Source of the DNA: Celoporthe dispersa | Lineage: Eukaryota; Ascomycota; Sordariomycetes; Diaporthales; Cryphonectriaceae | Assembly (NCBI GenBank): GCA_016584495.1 | Contig: WAID01000007.1 | Coordinates: 661,001-725,000, forward strand | Reading direction: 5' to 3' | Length of the DNA stretch: 64,000 nt | Part shown: in pieces, positions 22,899 to 32,600 of the stretch | How positions within the stretch are numbered: position 1 is the first letter of the stretch | How the letters are laid out: every line of letters starts with the position of its first letter | Program-made: the position numbers and the translations under genes | The notes under the pieces: generated by a model | Told to the model about the DNA's origin: nothing | Database searches by the model: none | What the model saw: the letters and a program-made list of their open reading frames with translations, nothing else

Positions 22899-24822
22899 TC
22901 AGACCTCATTGCTCGGGTACTCGACCTTGGTGGTCGCCCCAAATTCTTCCTTCATGCTCCTCATGCTGACAAACCGGCCCATGATCGCCGCGCTTCCCGC
23001 CTTGTCATTGGTGCCAGAGGCTCTCGCTCCTCCGAACGGCTGCTGTCCCACCACCGCGCCCGTGCTCTTGCAGTTGATGTAGAAATTGCCCGCCGCATTC
23101 CGCAGCGCGTCCTCTGCAACTCTCACCGCCGCGCGGTCGGCTGCAAACACCGAGCCCGTCAGGCCGTAGTCGGATGTCGAGTCCACCAGCTCGCAGGCCT
23201 TGACGAACCCGTCGGGTTGGCTGTCGTCGTACACATACGCCGTGAGGACCGGCCCGAAGAACTCGCTCTTCAGGTAAGGGTGCGCCGGATTTGTGGTCTG
23301 GTAGATGGTCGGGTGCACGTAGTAGCCCTTGGAGCCGTCATACCGTCCGCCCGTGACCAGCTCGAGCTCGCTGTCGTTCCTGGCGGCGTCGATGGCCCCG
23401 CTGAGCTTCTTGAAGGAGGCCTCGTGGATGACGGGGCCCATGAAGTTGTGCGCCTCCCACGGCACACCGATCTTGAGCTTCTCCGTCTCCGCGACCAGCT
23501 TCTCCTTGAACTCCGGCCAGACACTCTTAGGGACATAGAGACGCGACGTGGCGCTGCACTTCTGGCCCTGGAACTCGAACGCCCCGCGAACCGTCTGCTT
23601 GGCCGCGTTGTCGAGGTCCGCGGTCGGGTGGATGATGTGGAAGTTCTTGCCGCCCGTCTCGCCCACGATGCGAGGGTAGCCGACGTACCGGCCCTGGGCG
23701 ATGCCCTCCCCGATCTGGCCATACAGCTTGCGGAACACAGCCGTGCTGCCGGTATAGTGCAGGGCGGCGAACTGCCTGTGGCGCAGGACGACCTTGGTGA
23801 CCTCCTCGGGCTCGCCAGGGACGAACTGGATCACGTCCTTGGGCAGTCCCGCCTCGAGGAAGATGTTGTAGAGCAGCCAGTTGGAGGCGATGGCGTAGTC
23901 AGAGGGCTTCCAGACGACGACGTTGCCCAGGAGCGCAGGGAGGCCAGGCAGGTTGCCGGCGATGGCGGTGAAGTTGAAAGGCGTGATGGCGTAGACAAAG
24001 CCCTCGAGGGGTCGGTACTCGATCCTGTTCCACACGCCAGGGGGAGTTGTGCGCAGGCTGCTGTGCGTAGAGCTCCTCGGCGTACTGGACGTTGAACCGC
24101 AGGAAGTCACAGAGCTCGGCAGCGGCATCAATCTCGGCCTGCCACGCGTTCTTGCCCTGGCCCAGCATCGTGGCGGCCATGATGTCGTACCTGTACTTGG
24201 TGGCGATCAGATCTGCCGCCTTGAGAAAGACCGCCGCCCGGTCTGCAAAGGGGAGAGATGCCCATGCCTCCTTGGCGGCCAGTGCAGAGCTGATGGCTTC
24301 CTCCACATGCTCAGGGCTGGCCCTGGAGTATGTCGCCACGACTTCTGAGTGGTCGGACGGGTTGAGCTGTCTGCCGGTGGAAGATGTCCTGATCTGTTGG
24401 GAGATGAGCGCGCGTGAGTTATCTTGAGGAGACAAGAGATGTCACCGGCAGATTTCTATACGGACCTCTTTGCCACCAACTACTATCGGCACCTCCACCG
24501 TGCCCTTGCCCTTCATCCCCTGAACCGCAGACAGCAGCCCATCCCGCTGGGCAGAGCCCTTCGCATAATGGTGCTATGGACAACAGTCAGTACTTCATTC
24601 CTCAAGAAGATGAAGATGAGGGGCGGGGCCTCTCCCGACACTCACGTTTGGTTCATTCAAGACCTTTGGTGTCTTGAAGGTCGCCAGTACAGATGCCCTG
24701 TGTGCACTTGTAGCGAAGCCACATGGTGATGGCCTCCCTATAGGCCTGGAAGGGAGGAGAGAGCTGCAGCGGGCGCCGGACCGCGCATTGAGGGAGAAGA
24801 GACCAACCCTGCGGGAGGCCAT
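22899..24822 (-). CDS. put2: Delta-1-pyrroline-5-carboxylate dehydrogenase, mitochondrial (proline catabolism), with a one-base frameshift
   Basis: Oxidises P5C/glutamate semialdehyde to glutamate with NAD+, the second step of proline use in the mitochondrial matrix (yeast Put2, Aspergillus PrnC). Exons: 24646-24822 (start MASRRVGLFSLNARSG, an Arg/Ser-rich presequence), 24466-24573 and 22899-24393. About 592 residues if the frame is continuous. Family landmarks: EYRPLEGFVYAITPFNFTAI, the Rossmann-type YTGSTAVFRKL, the general base Glu in GETGGKNFH (about 339) and the nucleophile Cys in GQKCSATSR (about 373). The last exon is 1495 nt, one more than a multiple of three. The frame changes at the five-base homopolymer 24040-24044, where both sides align without a gap to the family, so one base is extra. 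The second intron uses a weak donor, GTCCGT. Everything else is intact, so an assembly error is the likelier explanation than a dead gene. Confidence 0.93.
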
Positions 24823-25371
24823 TGCGGTCGTCGATGATAAGGAGCAGTGCTTATCTATGAAGGCGGAGAGGGGAGGGGAGGAGGAAGGTACCACTGCTTT
24901 TGGAGAAAGACTGAAGGGCAGAGACGGGAGCTGGTTCTCAGAATAGCACAGAGGATGGTAAACGCTTTCGACCTGGCTCCTTCCTTTGCTCTTATTCTCA
25001 GCCTCTATAAAGGGCAGTAACTATCAGGAGCTACATGGTCGACGTTGCCCGCTCGGCTGCCAGCGGTTCAACAAGTCCTCCGGGCGGGCTGCGGAGAAGC
25101 TAGACCCCGCAGCTGTGGTGCAATTGGCCAATGGGGTGTTGTGCTTTGGGTGCTGGGCCCCGATAGCGGCCCACTGCTCTGGGCCTCTTGGGCGGATTAG
25201 TACGGAAGGCTGGACCGATACGGAGCCACGCCTTTCTTTGTTTGTCTGCCGTGGGTAGATTCAATTTGATAATCGGGCGTGAAGGAAGATATCGCGACGG
25301 CTAAATACGGAGCGAGAGGCTGGCATCTACTCTGTGTTAGAATGCTATGGTATAAAGTGTACGTAAGTAAG
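24823..25371. promoter_or_regulatory. P5CDH upstream region
   Basis: A 550-bp stretch between the P5CDH start and the 3' end of the Cys-rich gene. No ORF of interest and no recognised operator was seen. It marks the left boundary of the accessory island. Confidence 0.4.
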
Positions 25372-26083
25372 TCAGCTGTATTTTGGCTGGGCGGTATTTG
25401 AAACCACAGACACCTGGGGGGCCGGCACACATGCACCGCCGCTTTCCAAGGCACGCTTCATATCAGAAAAACGACCATCGGTGTGGAGGGCGAGTGAAGT
25501 CTTCCATGTCGTGCGCGCCTTGTCCAAAAGACCCGAGCTCAAAAGCTTTCCATCAATATCGGACTTCTCCAGACCAAGCGTCCGTCTGGCCGCAAGCAAC
25601 AGATGGGCCACAGGGAGAATTATCTGAGGCGCGGGGATGCATTTATGGTTTCCCTGCGCGCAGGCTTGGCATCGTTGAACATTCTTCTCGGAAGACTCAA
25701 GGCATACGCCCTCAGACTTTCCACCAGCTGCACTCTTAATACATTGAATGCAACAAATTGTACGCCCACCCATTTTCCAAAAGTCTTCAGGACCAAGCAT
25801 TCCAAGCACAACGTGAACGGCCACCTGACTATCCAGGCCGGAGAGACTGGCTGCGCACCCGACAGAGCATGAGCAGGGTAACGACGGGAGCCTAAATACC
25901 TGCTTCTGGGTCGAGATCGACCAGCACGATGCCCAGGGCAGGACAGAGAGCTACAGCCTGACGGTGCCGACGCTGACCACGGCGCCTGGCACTGCATAGG
26001 ATGCATTCGGTCGTAGGTCTGCTGTCACCAGTGGTGGTTGTAGGGCTTGCCTGTCCTGTGTCTGATTCCTGCGGCCTCTGCAT
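25372..26083 (-). CDS. Small Cys-rich protein, putative zinc-binding, unknown function
   Basis: Two exons, 25900-26083 and 25372-25850, flank a 49-nt intron (GTATTT donor, GCGCAG acceptor), giving 220 residues. The N-terminus is Thr/Ser-rich with a CILC pair. The middle has a spaced Cys/His set: CIQC, then a lone Cys about 12 residues on (GVCLESS), then CQAC followed by GNHKC. This C-x2-C ... C ... C-x2-C-x(n)-H-x-C layout recurs in families of small fungal proteins of unknown function and probably binds metal (inference). No transmembrane helix or signal peptide. It is the first gene of the minus-strand accessory island and has no visible link to P5CDH. The gene model depends on one hand-placed intron but keeps frame across it. 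Confidence 0.55.
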
Positions 26084-26387
26084 ATCGTTGTTGTCTGCTA
26101 CAGCATCTGTATACCTAAATACTTATAAGTACTTTTAAGTAGACACCCTGACCGCCGGCGGGGTGCATTTACTGGGGGAGTTCGGGCATTGAATTATAAT
26201 TGATAGATATTTTGGTTTTCCTGAAACCTATTTGAAATATGATATTGCATACATAATGAAACAATTATAACCATACTGCTGTCCGGAACTACATAAAACT
26301 ATTTATACCTCGCTGATAGTCTTTATTCAAAGTGCATTTAAATTTCTAAATAGCCTTCAATCTTCAAAGTAGTCTTCCGACTCTCTC
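26084..26387. other. AT-rich spacer at the left side of the accessory island
   Basis: Sharp drop in GC with A/T runs. The start, 26110-26140, contains the words AAGTACTTTTAAGTAG and AATACTTATAAGTAC. These resemble the CTTAAGTA tandem at 8044. No coding sequence. Confidence 0.6.
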
Positions 26388-27818
26388 TTAGATGCAAAAG
26401 TGGTAATGGGCAGGAAGGGGAAATCTACAGAGTCTGCAATGTTCACAAGGGAAAGTTTTGCAGGACCACCTTGCTTGCATCTTGGAAGCTTTCTCTGCAC
26501 AACCCATTTCATCCTTATACTCCTGAAGCTGAGTCTCTGAGTCAGTTCGGTTTTTCGCTAAACCCTTCAGTAACGTCTCGCGCTCCTGCTTCAAGTCCAA
26601 AATCTCAGAAGTGAGGTGTGCAGTGCCGGTAATCTGGAGGCTATGCTGTCGGGCATGCTCTGCATGCTGCTCTCTCAACAGATTTGCTCCATATTCTGGT
26701 CTGAATTTTGGGATTCAAAGAAGTGGCTTCAGGATTCAGCCAAGCAAACTTTACGCGTAAGCTAGCATTCTCAGCATCCAGACGAGCATTCTCAATGCCT
26801 AAGCCAGCACTCTCATTGCTCCTCAGCCTGGAGGGCGGCCCCAGCACCGAGAAGCAAGCGAGCCTTTTCCACCGACTCCATCGCCACGGCGCAGCGCAAA
26901 GGTGTTTTCCCATCCTGGTTTTCTGGGTCAACCTGGGCGCCTCTCCTGAGAAGGGCTGCTACGTTGCTTATATCTCCTTCCCGCACGGCGAAATGCAGTG
27001 CAGTATCCCCTGACCAGTAGCAGCGTTGACATCGGCGCCCGCGTCAAGAAGAGCCATCGTGTGGTCATCGCTGCTAAGCTTGGCTGCGTAGTGTAGCGGC
27101 GTCAATCCCTCCTTGGTTCTGACGTTGATGTCGACACCGGCGTCAAGAATGCGCTGCATAAGAAGAGGCGGAGCGAGGTGTAGCACCGCAACACCATCCG
27201 AGGTCGTTGCTGTCAGATCGGCACCGGCGTCGGCCCAGAACTCAACCAGCCGCGGGTAGCCAGCCGCTGCATGGAGTATGCTCTCTCCGTCGTATGTGGT
27301 CGCTTTCACGTCGGCGCCAGCCTCGACAAGAACCTCGGGAACGTCCAGTCGCTGTGTGACGCGCGCTGAACTGATCAGGGGTGTTTCTCCGGAGCTAGTT
27401 ACGGCCTCCAAGTCCGCACCAGCACCGATCAGGGCTCTGAACGCCTGTGCTGACCCGCCCTCAGCTGCTGCGTGCAGCGGAGTCAAGCCTTGATCGTCTC
27501 TTGCTGTGACAGCGGCCCCAGCCTCTAGCAAAACCCACACGAGTGCTATGTCGTCAATCCTGGCCGCTGTGTGTAGCGGTGATTCCCCCCAATATTGGCT
27601 CGAGTTCACGTCTGCCCCAGCATCCAGAAGCAGCTTAGCCGTCTCTGGATCCCTCGCATGGTACAGGGCCTCGGACAGCTCATCAACGCTGAACCCCCTT
27701 CCTTCGCCTGCAGACGGCGACGGATCTCATGAGAATCGCACCTCTTATATAAGAGTGCGAAAACGAGCGGGTTTCCGACCTCCTCCAGAGCGTCGTTGAC
27801 GTAGTAATTTCCAGACAT
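26388..27818 (-). pseudogene. Ankyrin-repeat plus coiled-coil protein, reading frame broken four times
   Basis: Starts at the ATG at 27818 (MSGNYYVNDALEEVGNPLVF) and reads in pieces through about nine ankyrin repeats. Recognisable units include GLTPLHAAAEGGS, GESILHAAAGYPR, GLTPLHYAAKL and ALHFAVREGD. A C-terminal coiled coil follows (IENARLDAENASL; ILDLKQERETLLKGL), with a final CEHCRLC cluster and a stop at 26388. The frame changes at 27694-27698 (one G short), 27007-27010 (one G short), about 26813-26823 (one base extra) and 26706-26709 (one A extra). Each change falls where the next frame continues the repeat or coil without loss. About 475 residues if continuous. Four breaks in 1.4 kb exceed the rate in neighbouring genes, so decay is plausible. 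Homopolymer errors explain at least three of them, so the gene may be alive. Ankyrin proteins next to HET genes are often part of non-self recognition loci (inference). Confidence 0.75.
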
Positions 27819-28203
27819 GGCTGTAAATGACTCAGAATTAAGTTGTGGCGTTGGTGTGTTCACACAGTCGTAGAGTAATAACGAGCTGGTTCCAAAAGTG
27901 AAGAAAGGAGCATTAGGAAAGATAACACCGGGATGGTCTTTTTAAACTTTGACGAAAAAAGGAATACGAGGTCCCGTGATCGGCTCGTTTGGGCACCATG
28001 TACGCTCTCATGAAATGGACACGAGGCAATTATAGTCCAACTTCCGCCCAGCCGGAAGATAAACGGATCACGTGTAAGCAGAAACTAGATTTAAATGCAA
28101 AGAAGTTGAATTTCATATTGAAGCTTCTCGGATCTGGTCGCCTTGCTGTAGTACCTTACACATGTATCCAGCCCCATATCACAAGTCTTGGACCCACTCC
28201 TTT

Positions 28204-28343
28204 TCTACTACTATATACATATATACTATAATATACTATACATAGTACTACTATAGTATGATATAGTGGATGTAGCTATTTATAACTGAGGGGATGTTCT
28301 ATAGGTCTGTTTTGTTACTTGTAGCATGTCCCAAAAAAATTAG
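28204..28343. repeat. Diverged direct repeat, copy 1 (3' flank of the HET gene)
   Basis: AT-rich stretch with alternating TATAC/TAGTAC words ending at the HET stop codon. It aligns in the same orientation with 31859-32013. The best shared core is CTGAGGGGATGTTCT at about 28286-28300. Outside the core most mismatches are transitions. Confidence 0.6.
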
Positions 28344-30368
28344 ATCAGCTGTATATCCTGAAAGTCTAGCCTTTCTCCCACTGCTTGATGTGATGGCTCA
28401 TGCTGCCAAAGGCCTCCTTTCATGATACCTTGCACATAAGATTCGCCGACCAGGACCAGCTGCTTCTTCACCACCCCAGATTTGTTCCCAGCCTTTGCCT
28501 GCCTCAAAATATAGGGGACATTGCCTCCTATGATATCCCACACCTCGTCCCCAACTTGCACCCCGCTGTGGACAAGTCCGACCAGCCCCATGGATGTCTT
28601 GAAGATGACTCTGCCGCTAAGAAAAGTCGACATGGCAGTGACAAGACCTCCCATGGCAACCTCGAGTTTCTCAAGGCCTGTCAGAGTGGATGATGAGTTG
28701 CCAGGTGTGTCTGAGCTGTTATGGAGGCCCCTGATCCACCAAGGGTACTCTCTTCTGTCAATGCTGGGGGAAAAAAGCAGTCCTCGTGATGGCTGCCTCT
28801 CTCCCACTCCCCCCTCTCCAACCCCACCACGGTCAGCAGTGAGAGTCTTCAGCAGGGCTTCAGATATATCGCACGACTCTTCTGAACTGTCCATTTGGCA
28901 ATACACAGAATCAAGACGGAGTCTATCGACTATCTTGTAGATATATTCCTTTAGCCCAAGCATCCAAGCGTTCAGACCATGTTCTGACGCGTTCTTGGAC
29001 CCGGGCCGCGGTGCCTCCGAGATGTAGTCAAGCAGAGGGTTGAGCTTGCAAATCCTGACGATTCGATCTATGCGGGCCCCTTTGACGGGCAAGACCCGAA
29101 GGTGCGCACCGAGGTCGGTCGAGAGGCTGTTCTCAAACGGCGCGCCCCTGTTGATGTCATACAGATGAGACGGAGAAGGCCAGTCATAGCCATGAAACAG
29201 GGCAGTGCTTCTTGGAACCCGCCAGTCTGGCACCCAGGACGGCAAGCTGCGGTCCTAGCGAGGACCGCAGACACTCGAAAAACACCGAGAGGCCTCGCTC
29301 CTGGGCCATGGTCGCCTTTGCAGCAGCCGAGTACACGTCGCACACCGAGAGGCTGTAGGAGATGGGGATCTGTGGCAGACCTGTCTTGTCAACCATGCCC
29401 AGAAGCGAGAAGACCTTGTCCAGAGGATCGGTGGCTGCAAGGCTGCGGGTCAAGGGGAGGACCACCGACAGGGAAGGGGTCTGGCGAGAGGGGTTTGCCG
29501 CCGCAAGGTAAGCTAGTGCGATGATGGTGTCGCTCTGCGAGCCAAAAACGCCGGCCATGCCACGCGAGCTGAGGTAGACAACTGCTGAGACGAAGGTCTG
29601 CCAGGAGAGCTGGTCCCGGCCGCATTGGAGGTAGGTGTCGGCCGACAGACAGGCCTCCTGAAATGTCCAAGAACGAAAGAACCACGGCCGCTCAGAGAAG
29701 TCTTGTATCCTCGCAAAGTCATATTCTTTGAGGTCTGGGGGGCACCGAGGGGAATGTGCCTCCTCGCGGTCCTCCCTGGTCACTCCGCTGTCGTCCTGGC
29801 CCGAGAGGTGGAGCTGATGCATGTCATCGAAGAAGGTGAACACGCTGCCGGTGTGCTCGTCCGACTCGCCCAGCCAGATCAGCACCCTGGACGCGCCAGA
29901 GAAGATGGCGCTCATCAGAGGCACCTGATGACTCCGCTCGTCAAGATCATCCTGGTTGATGCAGATGCCGTCTATCCACACTCTGCGCCGTTCGTCTGGC
30001 TCTCGCAGGTTCAACAAGAGTGCCTCGGCGTTCTTGGTGATCTTGACGTGCTGCCCGGATCCGCGCAGCTGCAAGGCCCTGTTCCTCTTTGGATGGCCCC
30101 AGGTGTACGATAAGGCTGTGTACGGCTTCTCGAGGTCGTCAATTTTATGCTGTTCTAATGTGCCTCGAAGGGGCTCTTCGCCCTGCCCGGGCTCCACGAT
30201 AAGCGTTCGGATCTCGTCCTGCTCGAGCGGGTGATAGCAGTACAGGTCGTGAGCTTTGTCCTGCTTCCAATGCGGCCACTCTGCAAACAGTCAGCAACAA
30301 GTCTGTATTTCAAAAGGTCGACGGGCCGGGGAGACCACACCCAGGATGCGTTGTACTATGCCGAACAT
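28340..30368 (-). CDS. HET-domain (heterokaryon incompatibility) protein with one frame break
   Basis: HET proteins trigger cell death after fusion of incompatible hyphae; the domain is TIR-like. Exon 1 is 30341-30368 (MFGIVQRIL), then a 60-nt intron (GTGTGG donor, TTTGCAG acceptor), then exon 2 28340-30280. About 655 residues. HET landmarks: YTALSYTWG (about 63-71), RRVWIDGICINQDDLDER, SGASRVLIWLGESD and ERPWFFRSWTFQEA. In the C-terminal part are LPSWVPDW and LVLVGESYVQGIM, typical of full-length HET proteins of this class. The combined length is one base over a multiple of three. The frame shifts at about 29257-29262, exactly inside a perfect 10-bp inverted repeat (29247-29270), just before LPSWVPDW. 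The domain itself is uninterrupted. No NACHT or repeat domain is fused to it; the ankyrin gene lies 0.5 kb downstream on the same strand. Confidence 0.88.
29247..29270. repeat. Perfect inverted repeat, 10-bp arms with a 4-nt loop, at the HET frameshift
   Basis: The arm CTGCGGTCCT (29247-29256) and its exact complement AGGACCGCAG (29261-29270) flank AGCG. The HET reading frame changes within the structure. Confidence 0.9.
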
Positions 30369-30401
30369 GTTCAATTATTACAGCCTCCCTCTAGAAGACA
30401 C

Positions 30402-30487
30402 TGTGGGGGAAAATACGGTCACATTTTGAAGATGTAAGAAGCCTGGAAAGCCTGATCCTGTTCCCTGGGAGAGTGGGTCCAAGACCT
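30402..30487. repeat. Diverged direct repeat r1, immediately upstream of the HET start
   Basis: Aligns in the same orientation with 31062-31165 through words such as CATTTTGAAG, GGAAAGCCTGAT and TTCCCTGGG, with mainly transition differences. Its position, 35-120 bp upstream of the HET ATG, suggests it includes the promoter or 5' leader. Confidence 0.55.
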
Positions 30488-30488
30488 T

Positions 30489-31040
30489 CTACGCATCCAG
30501 CTGATTATTGTTGATAATGAAGTCGACGATCAGCTCAAAACGGAAAGAAAAACCCAGAAGGGAAGGAGTTGTAATCGTTGACAGAAACTGGATTGTTCCG
30601 TCCTTTTTGACATAATATCGCAATCCGTACTCCGTACAACGTCGCAGCAGGATTTGAATCCCAGCTGTCTTAATTTCCGAAGAACGGAGACCTTGCGCAC
30701 CCCCTTTCCGATTCGTCCCTGGGCAACAGAACGCTGAGCACAATGTCCAATGCAAAAGAAAAAGCATCCGCAAGCTTATTGGAATTCCCAGTCTGCTGGG
30801 TCCTTTGCTTCCCTTTGCAACTGGAAAAGCAAAAGATAGCTAGCTGTCCTGTCGTCCCAGCATTCATATAAAAACCGCACTGTGACTGACATGTTTGGGA
30901 GAGTGGTGTAGCGGCGATTTGTTAAACGAAGGGAATCTCTGAAGAGCGATTGAGGACGTTCAAGAGGCGAAGCTTTCCGAACATGCCGGTTTTCCCCTCG
31001 AGAACGTAGCTCAAGGTTGGCTCGAAAGAGCAAGCTGGTA
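30489..31040 (-). pseudogene. Unidentified relic reading frames downstream of repeat r2
   Basis: Three consecutive minus-strand frames each run about 60-95 codons: one around MSVTVRFLYECWDD (from 30890), one around FSFALDIVLSVLL, and one ending IQFLSTITTPSLLGFSFRFE with a stop at 30489. They follow repeat r2 at a distance like that of the HET gene from r1. This suggests the decayed remains of a second gene with the same promoter type. No domain was recognised, and the coding nature is uncertain. Confidence 0.3.
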
Positions 31041-31061
31041 GGAACGAGCTGGGCTTATAAC

Positions 31062-31165
31062 TTTAGGGAACACAGTTGTATTTTGGAGGTATAAAAAGCT
31101 TGGGAAAGCTTGATTCCGTTCCTTGGGGGGGGAGGAAGGGGGGAAGGCGAGTTCCAAACCCCTCT
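31062..31165. repeat. Diverged direct repeat r2
   Basis: Second copy of r1 (TATTTTGGAG, GGGAAAGCTTGAT, TTCCTTGGGG). A G-rich expansion lies at about 31124-31143. Confidence 0.55.
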
Positions 31166-31858
31166 GTAAAATTATAGGCAAGAATAGGCCTATATGGACC
31201 AGGTTTTCCTCACAGATGTAGCACCACTCGTGGTAGTTATCAATGTAGAAGGTAAATCAGACGAGGTCTAGATACAATGGCCATAAATGAGTGTTGGGTT
31301 CTGCAGCCTCGTCAACGAACAGAGCGCTAACACAATTTTGGAATCGAATGAGAACAAGTGAATCTATTATGGTAGGGTCAACTTGTTTTGTTATATTGGG
31401 TCTGGCAAGGAAAAGAAGACAGTGGGAAAGACAATAGTGACAGGGGCTTAGGATTTGTAAGGTTTGGTAGCGGTGAAAGCTCTATCTGGTTACTGGCAAG
31501 CCATGCTATATATATCACTGTCGCAGCCTTGCGTCGATGTGCTGCCGATTACTGACATCTCTGGACCCCGCAGAATCCTTGTAGCTTCAGCTCATTGGCA
31601 AAGCTTACCGAACCCCATAATTGTATCCAGATTCGAAGCAAGTCAAGATTCGGGATGTAGCACTCTGAGCCAGCTGCGATGATAATGTGAGGATACAAGC
31701 CATCGATGATATGTGTGCAAGATCCTTAATTAAGCCAGTACCTACTGAAGTAGATAAAGGTTATATAGGGAAGTATAAGCCTGATTTCGAAGTAATTACC
31801 TTTGCGAGAATTCGAGAAAGAAGGGGAAAAAAAGGATGGAAAATCTCTGCTTAGTATG

Positions 31859-32013
31859 CGTATATACTATTTATGTATCTTATTATTATAGAGTACTAAC
31901 CATAGTATGGTCCTTGAATTGGATGCAACCACTCATAGCTGAGGGGATGTTCTGCAGCCCTGTCCTATAACCTGCAGCACGTTTCGAAACCGAAACTTGA
32001 CATGATCTGGTCA
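31859..32013. repeat. Diverged direct repeat, copy 2
   Basis: Same-orientation relative of 28204-28343, sharing TATATACTAT, CATAGTATG and the core GCTGAGGGGATGTTCT (about 31938-31953). In this copy many positions are C or G where copy 1 has T or A. Confidence 0.6.
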
Positions 32014-32600
32014 TTCATCTCGTCTGCTTGCATAACCTCTGCTGACTCCCTTCCCCCCTCCCCTTACTACTTAATATGTGGTGCCAGTTATGAGCCCGTG
32101 TCCACATCCTTTCCCTGAGCAAGAAACCCAATATGACCATCGTCAAGATCGTCCTCAGATCTCATCAGACTTTGGTGTACGTACCCTGTAGTTGTGCTAT
32201 AATATAATATTGCATAATGAATAATAGTTATAATATCACAATAAGTGAGAACAAAAGGCTCAATTTTCTGTAGCTCCAACAATATTTCTACTCTATACCT
32301 TGAACTCGATGCCGCTTAGATCAAGATGAAAGCCATTCATGAGGTATTGATCTTAATACCACCATGGGCAGATCTCGTGAGGGAGGTCGATACACAAGAC
32401 CTCATCATGACAACGATACGAATTGTGAAGCCTCTCACATCAAACGCTGTCATTGCAATCTAGTCCTTAAAAGAATCTCTCTCGCAGGCATGCTACGCAC
32501 AGTAATACATCCCACCTCCTACTCCCTTCCATGAGAGAAAAAAAAAAGGGGGGTAGCCCGTCACGAGGTCCATCAGAGAGAACTCAGATCAATCGGCACG

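Larger units (their letters stand above)
30369..32600. other. AT-rich relic-bearing half of the accessory island
   Basis: 2.2 kb without an intact gene between the HET start and the verprolin gene. It contains two copies of a promoter-like repeat (30402-30487 and 31062-31165), relic ORFs on the minus strand at 30489-31040, a repeat copy at 31859-32013 and a short minus-strand frame at 32088-32282 (HQSLMRSEDDLDDGHIGFLA) with no known domain. The GC fall is clear compared with both flanks. Confidence 0.6.

Noticed and set aside
22845..24095. 416-codon plus-strand frame opposite P5CDH
   Set aside because: Shadow of the GC-rich antisense gene; the P5CDH reading explains all conserved residues.
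30645..30670. B-box-like word GGATTCAAATCC on the minus strand, possible tRNA
   Set aside because: No acceptor stem, D-arm or A-box at the right distance; T-arm bases do not pair.
25372..32600. Transposon as cause of the accessory island
   Set aside because: No transposase, reverse transcriptase, LTR or terminal inverted repeat was recognised; only short diverged repeats.
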